Positions 21,128 through 33,295 of a DNA stretch of 64,000 nt are shown here, piece after piece. Source of the DNA: Forficula auricularia (lineage: Eukaryota > Arthropoda > Insecta > Dermaptera > Forficulidae). The stretch covers positions 5,029,226 through 5,093,225 of the forward strand of contig JALMQS010000225.1 in assembly GCA_024734495.1 (NCBI GenBank), given 5' to 3'. The notes below the pieces were generated by a model. That model was not told where the DNA came from and did not search any database. It saw only the letters and a list, made by a program, of their open reading frames with translations. The translations under genes and the position numbers were made by a program. Each line of letters opens with the position of its first letter. The first letter of the stretch is position 1.

Positions 21128-22270
21128 GCACTCTGAGACCCCTATGGACCGGGGGTAGAATAGGTCCATAGTATCCTCTGCTTGTCTTAAAAGGCGACTA
21201 AAAGAGGTTGGACGTGAGTCTTAACAAGCTCACTCCGTAAAAAATCTCCCAATCACGGAAGCAAGCATTTGCTTCCATTCAATAGGGAGAAGAATATTAT
21301 ATAGTAAGACATCTAGATAAAACAAAAATAATAAATTAAGATTCTAAAGAAAAAAAAGATAGAACTATTCTTCTTTGTGGAAGCTTCTCATATAAGAAAC
21401 TTGGATTATATGTTTACTTGGCTGCTCCGCAGCCAAGTAAACATTACACGTTACGCGTTACGCTCGATCTGAGTGCAGCAAAACCGCCTGGTTTTTACTG
21501 GGAGTCACCTCTCCCTATGTAAGTTCTTTGACTTCTTATTAATAAAAATTTGGAACTCATATATATATTTCATTCATACATTGGATGCAAACTGCACATC
21601 TGATGCAATGTTTGATTAGTTCATAAAAATTTATTCAGGAATTACATTAAAATCCTAATCAGGATTCAAAACAATAGAATTTTTGGCATATTTTAAATAA
21701 AATAGAATCGGAATTAATTCTGAAATAACAGAGAAAATTTTTTTTGATTAATTTCGTTGACAATCATCAACTAATAAACATATCAATTAAACAATAAAAT
21801 GTCAATTTAAAAGTTCAAATTGCAACAATGGACATATTTGAATTCAAATTTATCTTATTTTAATTCAATTTTGAATAAAGATTTTAATTCTATTTCATAT
21901 TGTCATTTGCTTGGTTTCATTCTTAAAGGCATTTATTTAATGATTTCTTATCAAGCGTAGAGGTCGCTCCTAATTAATTGGTTGGGCGGCCCTGGGAAAC
22001 GCCATTCATAAAGCCTAATTTTCAGGCGCTGCCGGCGTCTATTCCTTAGCTAATTACATTAGGCCACTTCTAGATCAATCAAAAAAGTTAAGCAATTGTA
22101 ATCAGTTCAGAGACCAACTCCTAATCGGTTACCGCTCTATGGAAAGTTTCGAAAAATTTATTATTAATATTTTTTATTTTTTTATTTTTTTTTATAAATA
22201 ATTAATTCATTATCAATCATCAATTAATTAATAAATAATCATTGAAAATGTCAATGAATATAGTATATTT
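21128..22270 (+). repeat. 1.1-kb dispersed repeat, copy A
   Basis: Starts GCACTCTGAGACCCCTATGG. It has a CTTGTC..GGCGAC motif hairpin (about 21180-21205), GGAAGCAAGCATTTGCTTCC (8-bp stem, 21258-21277), a perfect 15-bp hairpin TGTTTACTTGGCTGC with loop TCC (21411-21443), AGCAAAACCGCCTGG, and a GC-rich block at 21957-22080 (TTGGGCGGCCCTGG). Nearly identical to 57300-58415. No coding frame is conserved; the GC-rich blocks may be RNA structure. Confidence 0.75.
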
Positions 22271-22309
22271 ATAAATAAATTCCGAGTAATTATTTTTTTT
22301 AATTAAATA

Positions 22310-23115
22310 ACCTTTCAGCCCTGGAAGCAAGCATTTGCTTCCATTCAACAGGGAGAAGAATATTAAGAAAACTAGATAAAACAAAAATAATCAATTAAGA
22401 TTCTAAAGAAAAAAAAAGAAGCACTTTTCTTTTTTGTGAATCTTTTCGTATAAGACTTTGGATTATATGTTTACGCTCGATCTGAGTGCAGCAAAACCGC
22501 CTGGTTTTCATTAGGAGTTGCCTCTCCCTAAGTAAGGTTTTTCACTTCTTACTAATAAAAATTTGCAACTCATATATATATTTCATTCATGCATGGGATG
22601 TAAACCCCACCTCTGATTCAATTTTCATTCATCAGTTCATAAACATTTATTCAGGAATTACATTAAAATCCTAATCAGAATTCAATATAATAGAATTTTT
22701 GGCAGATTTTAAATAAGATAGAATCGGAATTGATTCTAAAATAACAGAGAAAAATTTTTTTGATTAACTTCGTTGACAATCATCAACTAATTAATAAACA
22801 TTTCAATTAAACAATAAACTGTCAATTTAAAATTTTAAAATCCAACAATGGACATATTTGAATTCAAATTTATCATATTTTAACTGAATTTTGAATAAAA
22901 ATTTTAATTCAATTTCATATTTCAATTTGCTTGGTGTCATTTTTAAAGGCATTATTTCTTATCAAGGGATGCTTGTCCGAGATCATTTAAAATCCCTATT
23001 TTCCAAGGCTTCTCTCTGCGAGTTCGATATCTCAGCGAGTCAAGTGAGCATTACTAGAGTAATTAAATACAGATTAATTTTCAATTTATTTATTCAGACT
23101 CATTCTGGTTCGATC
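22310..23115 (+). repeat. 1.1-kb dispersed repeat, diverged copy B
   Basis: Shares GGAAGCAAGCATTTGCTTCC, AGCAAAACCGCCTGG and the TTCATTCATGCATGGGATG region with copy A, lacks the first 180 bp and the perfect hairpin, and ends differently, with TCTGGTTCGATCCCAAGC at about 23103. Confidence 0.65.
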
Positions 23116-24132
23116 CCAAGCTATGCATAATATCTATATATATATATGTATATTTTTTCCAAATTATTTTAAAAGATTGATTTGTTAATTATTAATTCGA
23201 ATCCATTATCTACCACAAGTATTTCGATTTTTCAAATAAATTTTAATTTTAATTGAAAATACTTAATTTATATATTTTGACTGCTGAGAAGAGAACCGTT
23301 CAGACATATTCTATACGTATATTACCTAAACGTAATGTGATTGCCTGCGACGTCTGCAACCATATGTACTCTCATTTATTTGTGCAATTTGTATTTTCGA
23401 ATTTCTACGTTAAAGTAAACCATGAGAATAATTTTTAAAAAGACACTTCTCTTCTCTTTTTGTCTCCTGTTTATTTCCGGACTGCCTTCAATCCAATCTT
23501 GAGATAGAAATTGAATATTTTTACATAGTTAACGTATATATAATATTGAATATTTCTTTTTTTCTTTTTTGTGAATTATTATAATGAGAATTTTTCTCAC
23601 AAACATAAATGGCTGGTAGTATAAATATATTTTTTAATCCCTTAGAGCGAGATTTGATATGACAGTCAGCAGAGCCTCCGTGAATTAAATAAATCGAAAA
23701 AAGCGACGGATATTACTTGACGCTTGGCTTGATATTTATTCCACTGACCTAGTTATAATAAAAGGTGCAAAAGAGATAGAAAGAAACTTCTTCAAATAGT
23801 CGATTTGGTAATTCAGTTAAAGATAGCCATTGGCAAACTGGATGTGCCCTGGAACGTTTCTCTGACGCAAACTGCATTGCGGCGGGTGCATCATTCTTTT
23901 TTTCTATACATTCATTATACCACGATGCACTTGTAAAATATTAAACAACAATTATTGATAAATTTATATATGTACTTATCTTTAAAAGCATTTATTTTAA
24001 AATCTAACTTAAAAGAAAATGACAAAGGAAATCAAGGAGGCTGTCCTCTGCTTGACTCAAATATATATATATATCGTTACCATAATGCGCAAAGATAGTA
24101 ACTCCACTTTTTATAAATTCCCATTTTTTTTT
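23116..24132. other. AT-rich DNA, no gene seen
   Basis: An unrecognised 61-codon frame at 23253-23438. 23640-23900 is somewhat less AT-rich. Nothing can be assigned. Confidence 0.4.
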
Positions 24133-24838
24133 TTTACTTTACCATACAGGGTATGGTCAAGTATTGTAATTGTGCATGAAAAAAGTGTTTTTTTTTACTT
24201 CTTTTTTTTCGAAATACCTCAAAAACGGCTGAAACTATTTTGATAAAAAAAAATTGGGCGAAACCATGGCATTTCGGTCTACAAAAAAGCCCTAATAAGT
24301 GAACATCAAAAAAATTATATTTTTCGAGATATTTAATAACTGTTTTGTCAAAATTTCTGTTAGTTAGTCTGTGCTTTACCAAATTTTTCTGGACAAGCTT
24401 ACTCAAAAACTAGTGTGAATATCAAAACAAAATTTCACATGTAGTTTTGGTGCATTGAGATTAAGAGCTGATTAGATTTTGGTGAAATATACTATAAAAT
24501 GAACCTATAATAACGAAAATATTTTTTTTCTCGGGCCAAAATTAGGGGGAGGGGGGGGGGGGATAAAAAAATCTAGGCCATTTGAGCAAAGTCAACCAAA
24601 TTTTGTATACATAATCAATGGGCCCTTAGAAGCCTAAAAATGCAAAAACTAACCCCCAACATGCGGAGGGGGGGGGGAGGAAATGAAAGTCTAGGCACTT
24701 GTACAAAACTCAACCAAATTTTGTATACATAATCAGTGGGCAGCCAGTAGACTAAAAATCCAAAAAAAACCTACATGATTATAAATAATTTTATTAAATT
24801 TTATTTATTTTCTTAGAAAGACGGACTGGTAAGCGAAA

Positions 24839-25025
24839 TAAGTAGGTTATAATGAAAGGTAGTCCTATTTTAATTTTATTCAATTTCCGACGTTTCGGAG
24901 ACTTTTTTCTCTGCTTCTTCAGGGTATTGAATAGAATAGAAGGAGAGAAAAAAAGTCTCCTAAACGTCAGAAATTGAATAAAATTAAAATAATTTATGAA
25001 CTGTCTTTCATTATAACCTACTTAA
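24839..25025. mobile_element. Palindromic insertion P3 with hammerhead motif
   Basis: Arms AAGTAGGTTATAATGAAAG and CAATTTCCGACGTTTCGGAG on the left are mirrored by CTCCTAAACGTCAGAAATTG and CTTTCATTATAACCTACTT on the right. A tail with AAGACGGACTGGTAAGCG lies just outside on the left (24815-24838). The flanks repeat AATTTTATTAAA (about 24788 and 25022), a probable target duplication. Confidence 0.75.
24878..24934 (-). ncRNA. Hammerhead-ribozyme-like motif in P3
   Basis: Minus strand: stem I ATTCAATACC, CTGAAGA, an extra A, imperfect stem II (GCAGAG / GTCTCC), GAAACGTC, then GG and ATTGAAT, which pairs with the stem I strand over seven bases. Both core boxes are intact, and cleavage would follow GTC. 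Stem II has one C-C mismatch, whereas the P4 copy has a perfect stem II. The plus-strand half of the palindrome retains a decayed version (TAAACGTC at 24961). Confidence 0.55.
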
Positions 25026-25085
25026 TTTTATTAAATATTAAATATAAGAAAGGGGTCAGGGTGTATGGTAAAGTCAAGTGGATGG

Positions 25086-26824
25086 CCACACCAGAACGTG
25101 CCAATTTATTCTGTTTTGAAAATACTAAATGAATTTTTGGCCCCAAAAAATGATTAATCCAATATTCTGGAGTAATAAAAATATGATAATTCCAATAAAT
25201 ATTACTTTATATATGTATTTGTTACTTCCCTTCGGTATGCGAAATCAACTGGCTCTTGTTTTATTAAATTTATAGAATCTGGGCATAAATAAATCTATTA
25301 TTATCCAAATCAAAGGCGTATTTTGTTTTTAAATTAGCCCAAAGTACCATTTTCATTAATCAATTTTATTGGATGCTACCTCCACCCCCCTTCTCACTCA
25401 CCCCTTTATACAACCCCTGTTTTAAATATTAAATATTCTCTTGCGTGCATAAAATATATAATTTTTTTCTTTATGTTCTATCGAATTTTCCGGATCAATT
25501 AACATGAATAAAAATTTGAATATAAATAAAATGTCAGCAAGAAAATTGAAATTTGCAATATTATCATCATCATCCGAAAACTGTCTCTCTTGTTTGATTA
25601 TAATAAATTCCCACATTTTTCTAGCCGAATTATTATACATGTCGTTCGCTCTATTTTATGAATATACATTTCATACGGTAAACATTTTTTATTTCTTATT
25701 TTATTTTTGAATAAAATATGTATAGATTATTAGATGATAATTTGTGAACATTATTTTTTTACTAGGGACTTTGTATAAATAGAACAAACAAAAAATATTC
25801 ATTGTTTTAAAGGGTTTATTATGATTAAAAAACCATGATTGTATAATATGATATAATTTTTTAATAATATTAAGTGATAATGGTTTTTATGAATACATTT
25901 TAGTTTAAACTTTAAATTAAATGGGTTATTTGATGGATTTTTTTCTGGGGCTAAAAATAAAGTAAGTTTTCTCTCTAGTCTAGAGCCTAGAGCAGGGGTG
26001 TTCAACATTTTGGCTTAGACAGGCCACATTTGAAGAAAAAAATATAATAATAAAATAATATAAAATATATTAATTATATCAATTTTGTTGATCGAAAAAG
26101 ATAGTTGATAATATTAAAAATAAAAAAATATTGAGATTGTTATAATAATCAAATACAAATCTTTTATACAACAATCTTTAAACGCTTAATCAAACCCAAA
26201 AATTTCGGGAGAATTTCTCCTTTTCTCAATGGAAAATTTTCAACTAAGCTTAGCTAATAAATATGTGTTTATTAATTGAAATTTTATTATTTCATCGGTC
26301 CATTTTATAATTATATTTTTTTACTCTTCAATCAAATATAAAAAAATAATCATGAAAAATATTACAGTCATGCAAAAAATGTATATATAATCAGGAAATG
26401 TTTTCAGATAAAAAGCTAAAATTCGGTGCATTGTAAGATATTTGAGTACCATTTTCAGCACATTAACTAAAATCTTTTAAGATTGGTATTTTTTTACTTT
26501 CATAAAAAGTTTTCAAGTAAAAAGCTAAAATTTGGTGCATTGTAAAATATTTGCGTACCATTTGCAGCTCATTAACTAAAACCTTTTAAGATTGATATTT
26601 TGTACTTTCATAAAACGTTTTCAGGTAAAAGCAACTGAAAATAATAGCGCTCTTTTCAGAAAAATCATTCTTTTTAATTGCCCCTTGAAACTATGCAACA
26701 ATTTTATTTCATTTTAAAAACCAATATACTTTGCAAAACAAAAAAAATGTTTTTTATAGAAATATTTGAAATAACTGATAATAATTTGAAAATCTAATTT
26801 AATACTACAATTTATGACTTTAAT
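25086..26824. other. AT-rich DNA with a possible hAT-type end at 25992
   Basis: Overlapping unrecognised frames at 25422-25710. CAGGGGTGTTCAACATTTTG at 25992 resembles a hAT terminus and is similar in its first bases to 31734. 26400-26640 contains two diverged tandem units (AAAGCTAAAATTTGGTGCAT). No gene. Confidence 0.4.
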
Positions 26825-26935
26825 TGAGTCAATGGGTTCCGTAGTCTTTACCTTAGAACCCTTTGAAGCTTGCCAGACCGATTATAATACTTTCTCCATG
26901 CTTCGCATTGGATAAAGTAAAAATATTTATTGATT
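26825..26935 (-). repeat. ACTTTATCCAATGC repeat, short minus-strand copy
   Basis: The minus strand reads TTTACTTTATCCAATGCGAA, then CTTCAAAGGGTTCTAAGGTA and GACTACGGAACCC, matching the first 110 bp of the copies at 30418 and 42878. Confidence 0.7.
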
Positions 26936-27070
26936 GTTTTTAAAATATTAAAAAAGATACCAATCTTTTAGAAAACAATCTTAAAATAGTTTATTTTAAA
27001 CCCAAAAGATTGTTTTCTAAAAGATTTATATATTTTTTTTAATATTTTAAAAACAATCAATAAATAATTT
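26936..27070. repeat. Foldback with AAGATTGTTTTC core
   Basis: The left arm TTATTGATTGTTTTTAAAAT and AATCTTTTAGAAAACAATCT are mirrored at 27007-27065. Loop of about 20 bp at 26990-27006. Confidence 0.65.
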
Positions 27071-28809
27071 TTCTTCACTTACATATTTGTATATTATCTT
27101 GTGAATTTGAAGCCGATGGGTTTGTTTTTTAATTTTAGTAAAACGTATATTTTTGTAAAACCTACCTAGTATTTTATATTTTAAATTTTAAAAAGTTTCT
27201 TAAATTTTTCAAAACTTTCTTTACTTTATTTAAAATGTTTCACTAAGAACCCACATCATTGTCACTTAACAAAACGGATTAGATCAACAAATATGGGTCC
27301 TTTAAAATTCAGACTAAAATTGGATATAAATTGAACTTTTAAAAGACTTCAGTATATAAAATAAATACAATTCTCTTATTAAGAGGAAACTGAAAACGTT
27401 TATTTAAAACCCAACATTTTCGGGAGAAATTAATTACATATGTGTGATTTAATTAAAAATTCAAATTTCAATCAATTTTAATATATTAATCAATTATATA
27501 CAAGGGTGTCCATCCCCTCTAGCTTCATGACTCCCCCTGTCCCCACAGTTCCATGAAAAGTACCCCTTTGCTGTTATTGAATTCGCACAAAAATTTTCGA
27601 TTAAGGTAGTTCTTTCACAAATGCAAAAATTCAAGAAGTCTTCGAAACTTGGAATATAAGTCATTAAAAGCATAATAAACACACTGTTAAAATTTAAAAA
27701 TGATTTACCACACCATACATGAAATAATTGCAATTAAAAATGAAATTTTTTACATATGGTAGATTGTGAAAGGGTGGAAAAAATATCATTATTTTATTTT
27801 TTTCATTGAAGTACTTTCACCATCTTGATGAAAAACTAATATTTATTAGAATAATATATTCGGAGTAACTTAAAAAAAAAAAAATGAAATTATTTACCTC
27901 TTAGTTTTGATAAAAAATAAAAAAAAAAATAACATACCTATATTGGCGATTATTTTTAGTGGAGGGGATATGAGGACAGTCGCTTGGAAAAGATCCATTC
28001 ATATAGAGGATATAGTAGTGTGAAAAGTACAGTCACGTTAAAAAAACATAACCTAAAATTTTAGCACCGTTCATATGTATAGAGTGGTTACAGGGTAAAA
28101 CTTTTTGTATAAATTGTCGCGAAAAATCTACCTTAATTTAAGAAATATACGTATATCCAAGAACAATGAAAATTGGCATGTTTTTTTAATTCTAGAATTG
28201 ACTGGAACTAAATTGAATCATAAAATCTCTATTATAATATTCGCTTATCAATTAGTCATTCACTATTGAATCTGGCTTACAATTAATGTTCATGTTATCT
28301 GTTAATTTTCAATTAAATCAATACTATCAAAGGAGACAGAGATTGGCATCACTGGCTGCGGATAGTTATTGCCCCTGTGATCCCTGTGTTGTCGTGGGGG
28401 GCAAGTTTAGCCATGGGGGTCGGGGGGTTAAGGCGACCATTAATTGGCTCTCAAACTAAAGCTCATTATCAAGACAAATCTGCATCCATCAGAGGCCTAG
28501 TCAACAATAGAGCAATCACATCAAGAACACTACCTGCTATATCGGTAACATTATTGAAAGCCAGTAATTAAACTCCTCCTCCTTTGACGTAACAACAAGC
28601 CAACTTCAAAAATATCATTTAGAAGGAACTTAATTAAGTGTCCGGTTAAAATCAATATCAATCTTGTTAAAGAGTGGATAATATTAAGATGTAAAGTAGT
28701 GTAACAACGAATGTTCGATTTCCCAGATTCTCGAATGATAATGCGAATATCGGCTTTTTAAATATTACTTAGTAATTAAATTGTCACTATTGTATTTTTT
28801 ATCTTCTTT
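27071..28809. other. AT-rich DNA, no gene recognised
   Basis: Contains a GTTTCACTAAGAACCCACATC terminus of the foldback family (27238) paired with AAACCTACCTAG (27166). 28325-28570 is less AT-rich and has a 64-codon open frame (28377-28571) of unknown nature. Confidence 0.4.
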
Positions 28810-29067
28810 CAGTGCCATATTAGGTCTTCCTGACGTTTCGGCACCTCTCCACACATACCTGTGCTGAGTCTGTTTAACTGTTTTAAACAGATATACGGGA
28901 CCTACTTTTTAACACCGGTTCCGAACGGCTAATTTGAATAGGCTAACTAGGCAATTATACTCTTCGTAGTTTGCCATTACTTTCCAAGAGGAGGCGATTG
29001 CAAATATCTGCCGAGACTCAGTCTCGAACCAGCATACTTCAGGCCAGCAGCCCGACACACTGACCAC
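28810..29067 (-). repeat. tRNA-derived SINE with GAAACGTC tail
   Basis: The minus strand begins with a tRNA-like head (A box TGGTGGTCAGTG, B box GGTTCGAGACT at about 29025-29060). A body follows with GGAAAGTAATGGCAAACTAC, then a 3' part TGGAGAGGTGCCGAAACGTC, AGGAAGACC. The 3' part looks like the second half of a hammerhead-type motif attached to a SINE. In the sense strand the head is read as a non-functional tRNA. Confidence 0.65.
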
Positions 29068-30316
29068 CATAGTCATCTACGTATTTTTTTAGTCCATTTC
29101 AATTCAGGAAGAAAAGTTAAATGGTTGTGTTGAGATTGATAAAACTAGAAGCAAATTTTAAAATGAAATTATAATAAGTTATAAGTTCTTTTAGCGCGCC
29201 TTGCACACTTTTTATTTTACTTGGTAGTAAATGGAATTGATCCGTCACGCATCACGCATCACGCGTCACTATTTGGTTCTGTATCTAGCCACAGATGGCG
29301 CTGCAGTATTAACTCCAAGCTCAAATTAATATCTTATATTTGAATTTTTGCGCTCATGTATATTTTTATTTTTCTGGGCAGTACTTAAATGAGATTGAGC
29401 CATCACAATTACTTATTTTCAATTTAAGAAAAAATGTTGAATAGTTTTGTTAGAAATAATATAACTAGAATCAAATTAAAACGAAACATTATATTATGAA
29501 AAAGTTTATTTTTTATGAAACTTAGAAAAGTTAAAATTTTCGTTTACTTTCGTAAGATATTGTTAATTTCATATAGAAGTACTAGATGTTATGTACAATA
29601 TAGTAAATTAGATACAGAGAGATAAATAATAATTTTTTAAATTATTATTGGAGTGTCGGCTACGAGGCCATTGACGCAGATAAATAATAATATAAATTCT
29701 ATCACTTTGTGTTCTCAATAAATTTAGCTTAAATTGAAAGTTTTTGCCGAGAGTAGCAGAATTTTTATATATTGAAGGAGACAATAAAAGAGTGTGTCTT
29801 CTGCTGGAATTATAAATTTTATTTATTTATAACGAGACTATAGTTTCGAGGGCAAAGACACACACTCTTTTATTGTCTCCTTCAATAAATTTAGCATTTA
29901 AAGTAGTTTAGTATTACGGGACCGTCTAAATGCCAGCCCGAAAAGGAACTATACGAACCCAACCGAGCCAAACTGAATATATATTAACCGAACCGGAGTC
30001 GTTAGCACATATTCGGTTCTATTACGTGGTTTGATTTAATAAAAATATTGTAAATAATATTAATAATATTTATTATATTATTATAATATTGATAATTACA
30101 TTAATATTGATCTACTGCACTTTTAATTAAAAACCGATTAGACGGAATCAAATTATATTTTAAAATCCCCGGGTCAATATTCGTTGAGTGCTGCTCCTAG
30201 GAGCGCTCGAATAACTAAAATAGGGGAGGGAGAGGTGAGCATAGTGGGGGAACCCTTTTGACAACGAAATTGGCACTTAAAAAAGGAGACCCACAGCTTT
30301 GCTTTTATCGAGTTAT
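29068..30316. other. AT-rich DNA with foldback at 29769-29887
   Basis: Direct CACGCAT/CACGCGT units at 29248-29270. At 29769-29800 and 29850-29887 inverted copies of TATTGAAGGAGACAATAAAA with AGTGTGTCTTC form a hairpin; the same motif is at 7130, 49580, 51640 and 61130. ATATATTAACCGAACCGGAG (29980) also occurs within the 9-bp-TSD MITE at 17105. No gene. Confidence 0.5.
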
Positions 30317-30417
30317 TTTTAACCGACTTCAAAAAAGGAGGAGGTTCTCTATTCGACTGATTTTTTGTGTCTATGTTACCTCATATCTCCGCCAATTGTG
30401 AACCAATTTTATAATTT
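30317..30417 (+). repeat. ACCGACTTC MITE, 5' fragment
   Basis: Starts AACCGACTTCAAAAAAGGAG and CTATTCGACTGA as in the complete copy at 55344. It is cut after about 100 bp by the ACTTTATCCAATGC repeat. Confidence 0.75.
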
Positions 30418-30985
30418 TTTACTTTATCCAATGCAAAGCATGGGTAAAGTATTGTAATCGCTCTCGGGGCAAGCGTGGCTTCAAAGGGTCCTCAGGTAAA
30501 GACTACGGAACCCATGGACTCCATCAAAGTCACAAATTGTAGTATTCAATTAGGTTGAATTTTAGCACGTGACGGTTTTGCCAAAAATTACATGAGGTCT
30601 CGTCGAGAGGCCAAAAAGTGCGATTTTTTCATTTAGTGCGTGCGGATGGATGGATGGATGGATGTATGGATGTATTGATGTATGGATGTATGGATGTATG
30701 TTATCGTTTTTTTGGCCCACGATTTTTTCCACGCCGTTGCACCGATTGAAATTAAATTGAAAACCTAGCATTCTTTTAACAAAATGAAGCGCTGATTAGT
30801 TTTTGGTACATATCGGCCCACAAACATTAGTACTTTATTTAGTACTTTTTTAGTTTTTTCTAAATATCTTGAAAATGACTTAACCAATTTTTATCAAATT
30901 TAATATCCTAATTAAGTACCTCGGGGACCACAAAAAAGGTTAAATAAAGTTTTTAGTAAAATTATATTTTAAAGTACTTTACTCT
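30418..30985 (+). repeat. ACTTTATCCAATGC dispersed repeat, copy 1
   Basis: Nearly identical to 42878-43440 over 560 bp. It holds a GGAT-type microsatellite (30646-30700) that differs in length between the copies. Small frames are not conserved. Confidence 0.8.
30646..30700. repeat. Tetranucleotide microsatellite (GGAT/GTAT)n
   Basis: About thirteen four-base units, partly interrupted (TGTATTGATG). The homologous array at 43104-43155 has a longer pure GGAT run, showing length change after duplication. Confidence 0.9.
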
Positions 30986-33290
30986 AAAATAAAATAGTAC
31001 TTTTTTAATTTTTTATTTTAAATTCTTTAAAATTTATTCATTTGATCGTTTTAAGATAGCTCATTTAACCTAACTTAAGTAAGAATGGTTAGGCTTCTCG
31101 CTGTGAAATGGTAAAAATTTGGGAGGAAATTTTATAAGTAACCATAGCAACTGCGTTGTTTTCTTATCCGTTACCTTTGTTTAAGACATAGAGAAATCGA
31201 CTTTAAACCAAAAATAGCGATTGATTCTCATCTAATACTTAAGGAATAACCATTCTATATTGGATTTTTGACGTTTCAGTTTTTATTGGTAACCATTGCT
31301 GAAGACATAGAGAAATCGACTTTAAACCAAAAATAGCGATTGATTCTCATCTAATACTTGAGGAATAACCATTCTATATTGGATTTTTGACGTTTAGGTT
31401 TTAATTGGTAACCATTGCTGAAGACATGGAGGAATTGACTTTTTTTAAACTTGACCATTTTTATAAACGCTGATTTAGAGAAAAGAAAAAATATTATTGC
31501 AGTTAATTATTATGATATCTTTGTGAACAGTTTGTTCCAGAGATTCGGAGTCGGTAAAAAATATTCGACTCCGACTACGACTCCTGATCATTTTAGTAGG
31601 CCGACTCCGACTCCAGAAAAATTAAATACTAATTCTAGCTGGTAACTCAAAATAAATAAATTATAACAAAACTTACCTCTGCTAATTATTCAGTCGTGTT
31701 TAGTGCATAACATTCAACTATCCCTTAAATCAGGGGTGTCCAACCCGCGGCACAGCGCTAAGATGAATGCGGCCCCACACAAAATCTAAAACTTCTTAAA
31801 AAATTTGAAATCTTTCGATATATTATTATATTAAATTATTTATTTATTCTAATTAGGTTGCCATGCCAACAACAATGTATTTATTATTAATGAGATAGAA
31901 AATAAACAAACATGTTTTTCGTTCTAAACGTAAGTTTTGCTCGGCGCGACTAACACGATGATCGTTCAACAATAATCATTTAGCATTATTTCTTTGTATT
32001 TCTTATGGAGCTGTTTTCCTGCCGATAGACTCGTTAACGACCATCATTGGTCTAGAATAGTCATTCAGGAAAAGGGTGAATATAATCGTCAGTCGCTAAG
32101 GTTTATTTGTTGAGAGAAGACCTATATATAATGGCTCTTATATTTTTCTAAGCATTTTTTGCCATATTCTGATGTAGCTTCGTCGCATCAGAATTCTTTA
32201 ATGCATCATTTTTAAGGAGTTAGGGGTTGGTTCTAGGTGAAACATTTTAATATAATAATAAAACTTGAGTAAGATACGAGGTAGGTTTCACAAAAAAGAA
32301 ATAAAACAAAATTGAGTTTTGAATTTGATATAATTCGGGGGTTATCCCATCATCAGGAGTCCAAGAAAACTGATTATATATTGGAAAAATAGTTTTACAA
32401 GTAACAATTTTTTTTATAATTTTTTGAAATGTATGTGGTGAGGGGAAAGTAGGGGAAAGAGGAGTAGTTGTTCTAAGAATTAAAATTTTCTATTGAGATT
32501 TGAACCGGCTGAAGGGAAGCTATACCTGCTATTGTAATAACAAATGGGAAATTACCTGAAAGGTTACAACTGGAAAGGTACCTGAGAGAGTACAATTACC
32601 CTAATATATTCAATGTGCGAACAAGGGAAGGAATGTTTAGATAATTTATTATAATATATAATTAAAAATTGTATTTTTATACACTTCCAATTGATTATTT
32701 AAAATATTTTAATTATTAGAGAGGGCTATTTTAATTTCAGTGATTTCTAAGAGATCCAATTTAAGGCCTTCTCTTTCGAAATGAATGGGGGGGATAGGGT
32801 TATTATTAGAGGTTGAATGGTTGGATTGATGTAAGTGAATTGCGAAGGCTGAGGTCTACCTAGCTCGCATCTTACTCAAATTTTATTATTATATTAAAAT
32901 GTTTCACCTAGAACCAACAAATAACTCGTTAAAATTTTTTAATATAAGAGTTCATATTGCCAATAGAAGTAGACTTAGGTATTTTATATTCAATTTGGGG
33001 AAAGTCAGTCATTCTATTGCCCTTCAAATTTTTAAGATAGTTAAAAATTGTCTTCAAAATTCAAAACACTCAACTACTTTTATTTAAATTATTATATTCG
33101 GTGATGGATTAGTAAAATATGGGGCCCTAGAGGGAAAGATTTTATCTTGGGCTCTGCTTCCCCCATTTTATTTAAAGAAAAATAAAAATTATATAAATAG
33201 GTATTATTGAAATTTCGATATACAGAAATATCATAGTGGTGTATTTGGTTCCGCAAAATCTCAGACTAATTGGAAGTCCGACTAATCGGA
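30986..33290. other. Repeat remnants, no gene
   Basis: 31187-31425 holds two tandem 119-bp units (GACATAGAGAAATCGACTTT to TGGTAACCATTGCTGAA) and the start of a third; a related stretch is at 39540. CCGACTCCGACT runs lie at 31560-31615. CAGGGGTGTCCAACCCGCGG at 31734 resembles a hAT terminus. 32230-32300 and 32900 carry ends of the GTTTCACCTAGAACC family. Confidence 0.5.
32325..32375 (-). ncRNA. Hammerhead-like motif, GAAA mutated
   Basis: Minus strand: GACTC, CTGATGA (intact), stem II TGGGATAACCCC, then CGAATTATATC, where GAAA has become GAAT. Same family as 5645 (ACTCCTGAAGGTGGGCTAAT). Stem I' has lost the GAGT that pairs with GACTC in the 5645 copy. Confidence 0.35.
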
Positions 33291-33295
33291 CCTAG

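Larger units (their letters stand above)
24133..25085 (+). repeat. TTTACCATACAGGGTATGG dispersed repeat, copy 1
   Basis: Begins ACTTTACCATACAGGGTATG and ends TATGGTAAAGTCAAGTGGAT, then GGCCACACCAGAACG. It contains CTCAAAAACGGCTGAAAC, ACTCAAAAACTAGTGTGAAT and two AACCAAATTTTGTATACATA blocks with G-runs. It carries palindrome P3. The partner is at 41424-42265. Related shorter copies begin ACTTTATCCAATGCAAAGCA at 30418 and 42878. Confidence 0.75.

Noticed and set aside
21170..21210. Mitochondrial or rRNA insertion suggested by CTTGTC..GGCGACTAAAAG
   Set aside because: The motif is short, embedded in a dispersed repeat, and no flanking organellar or rRNA sequence could be recognised.
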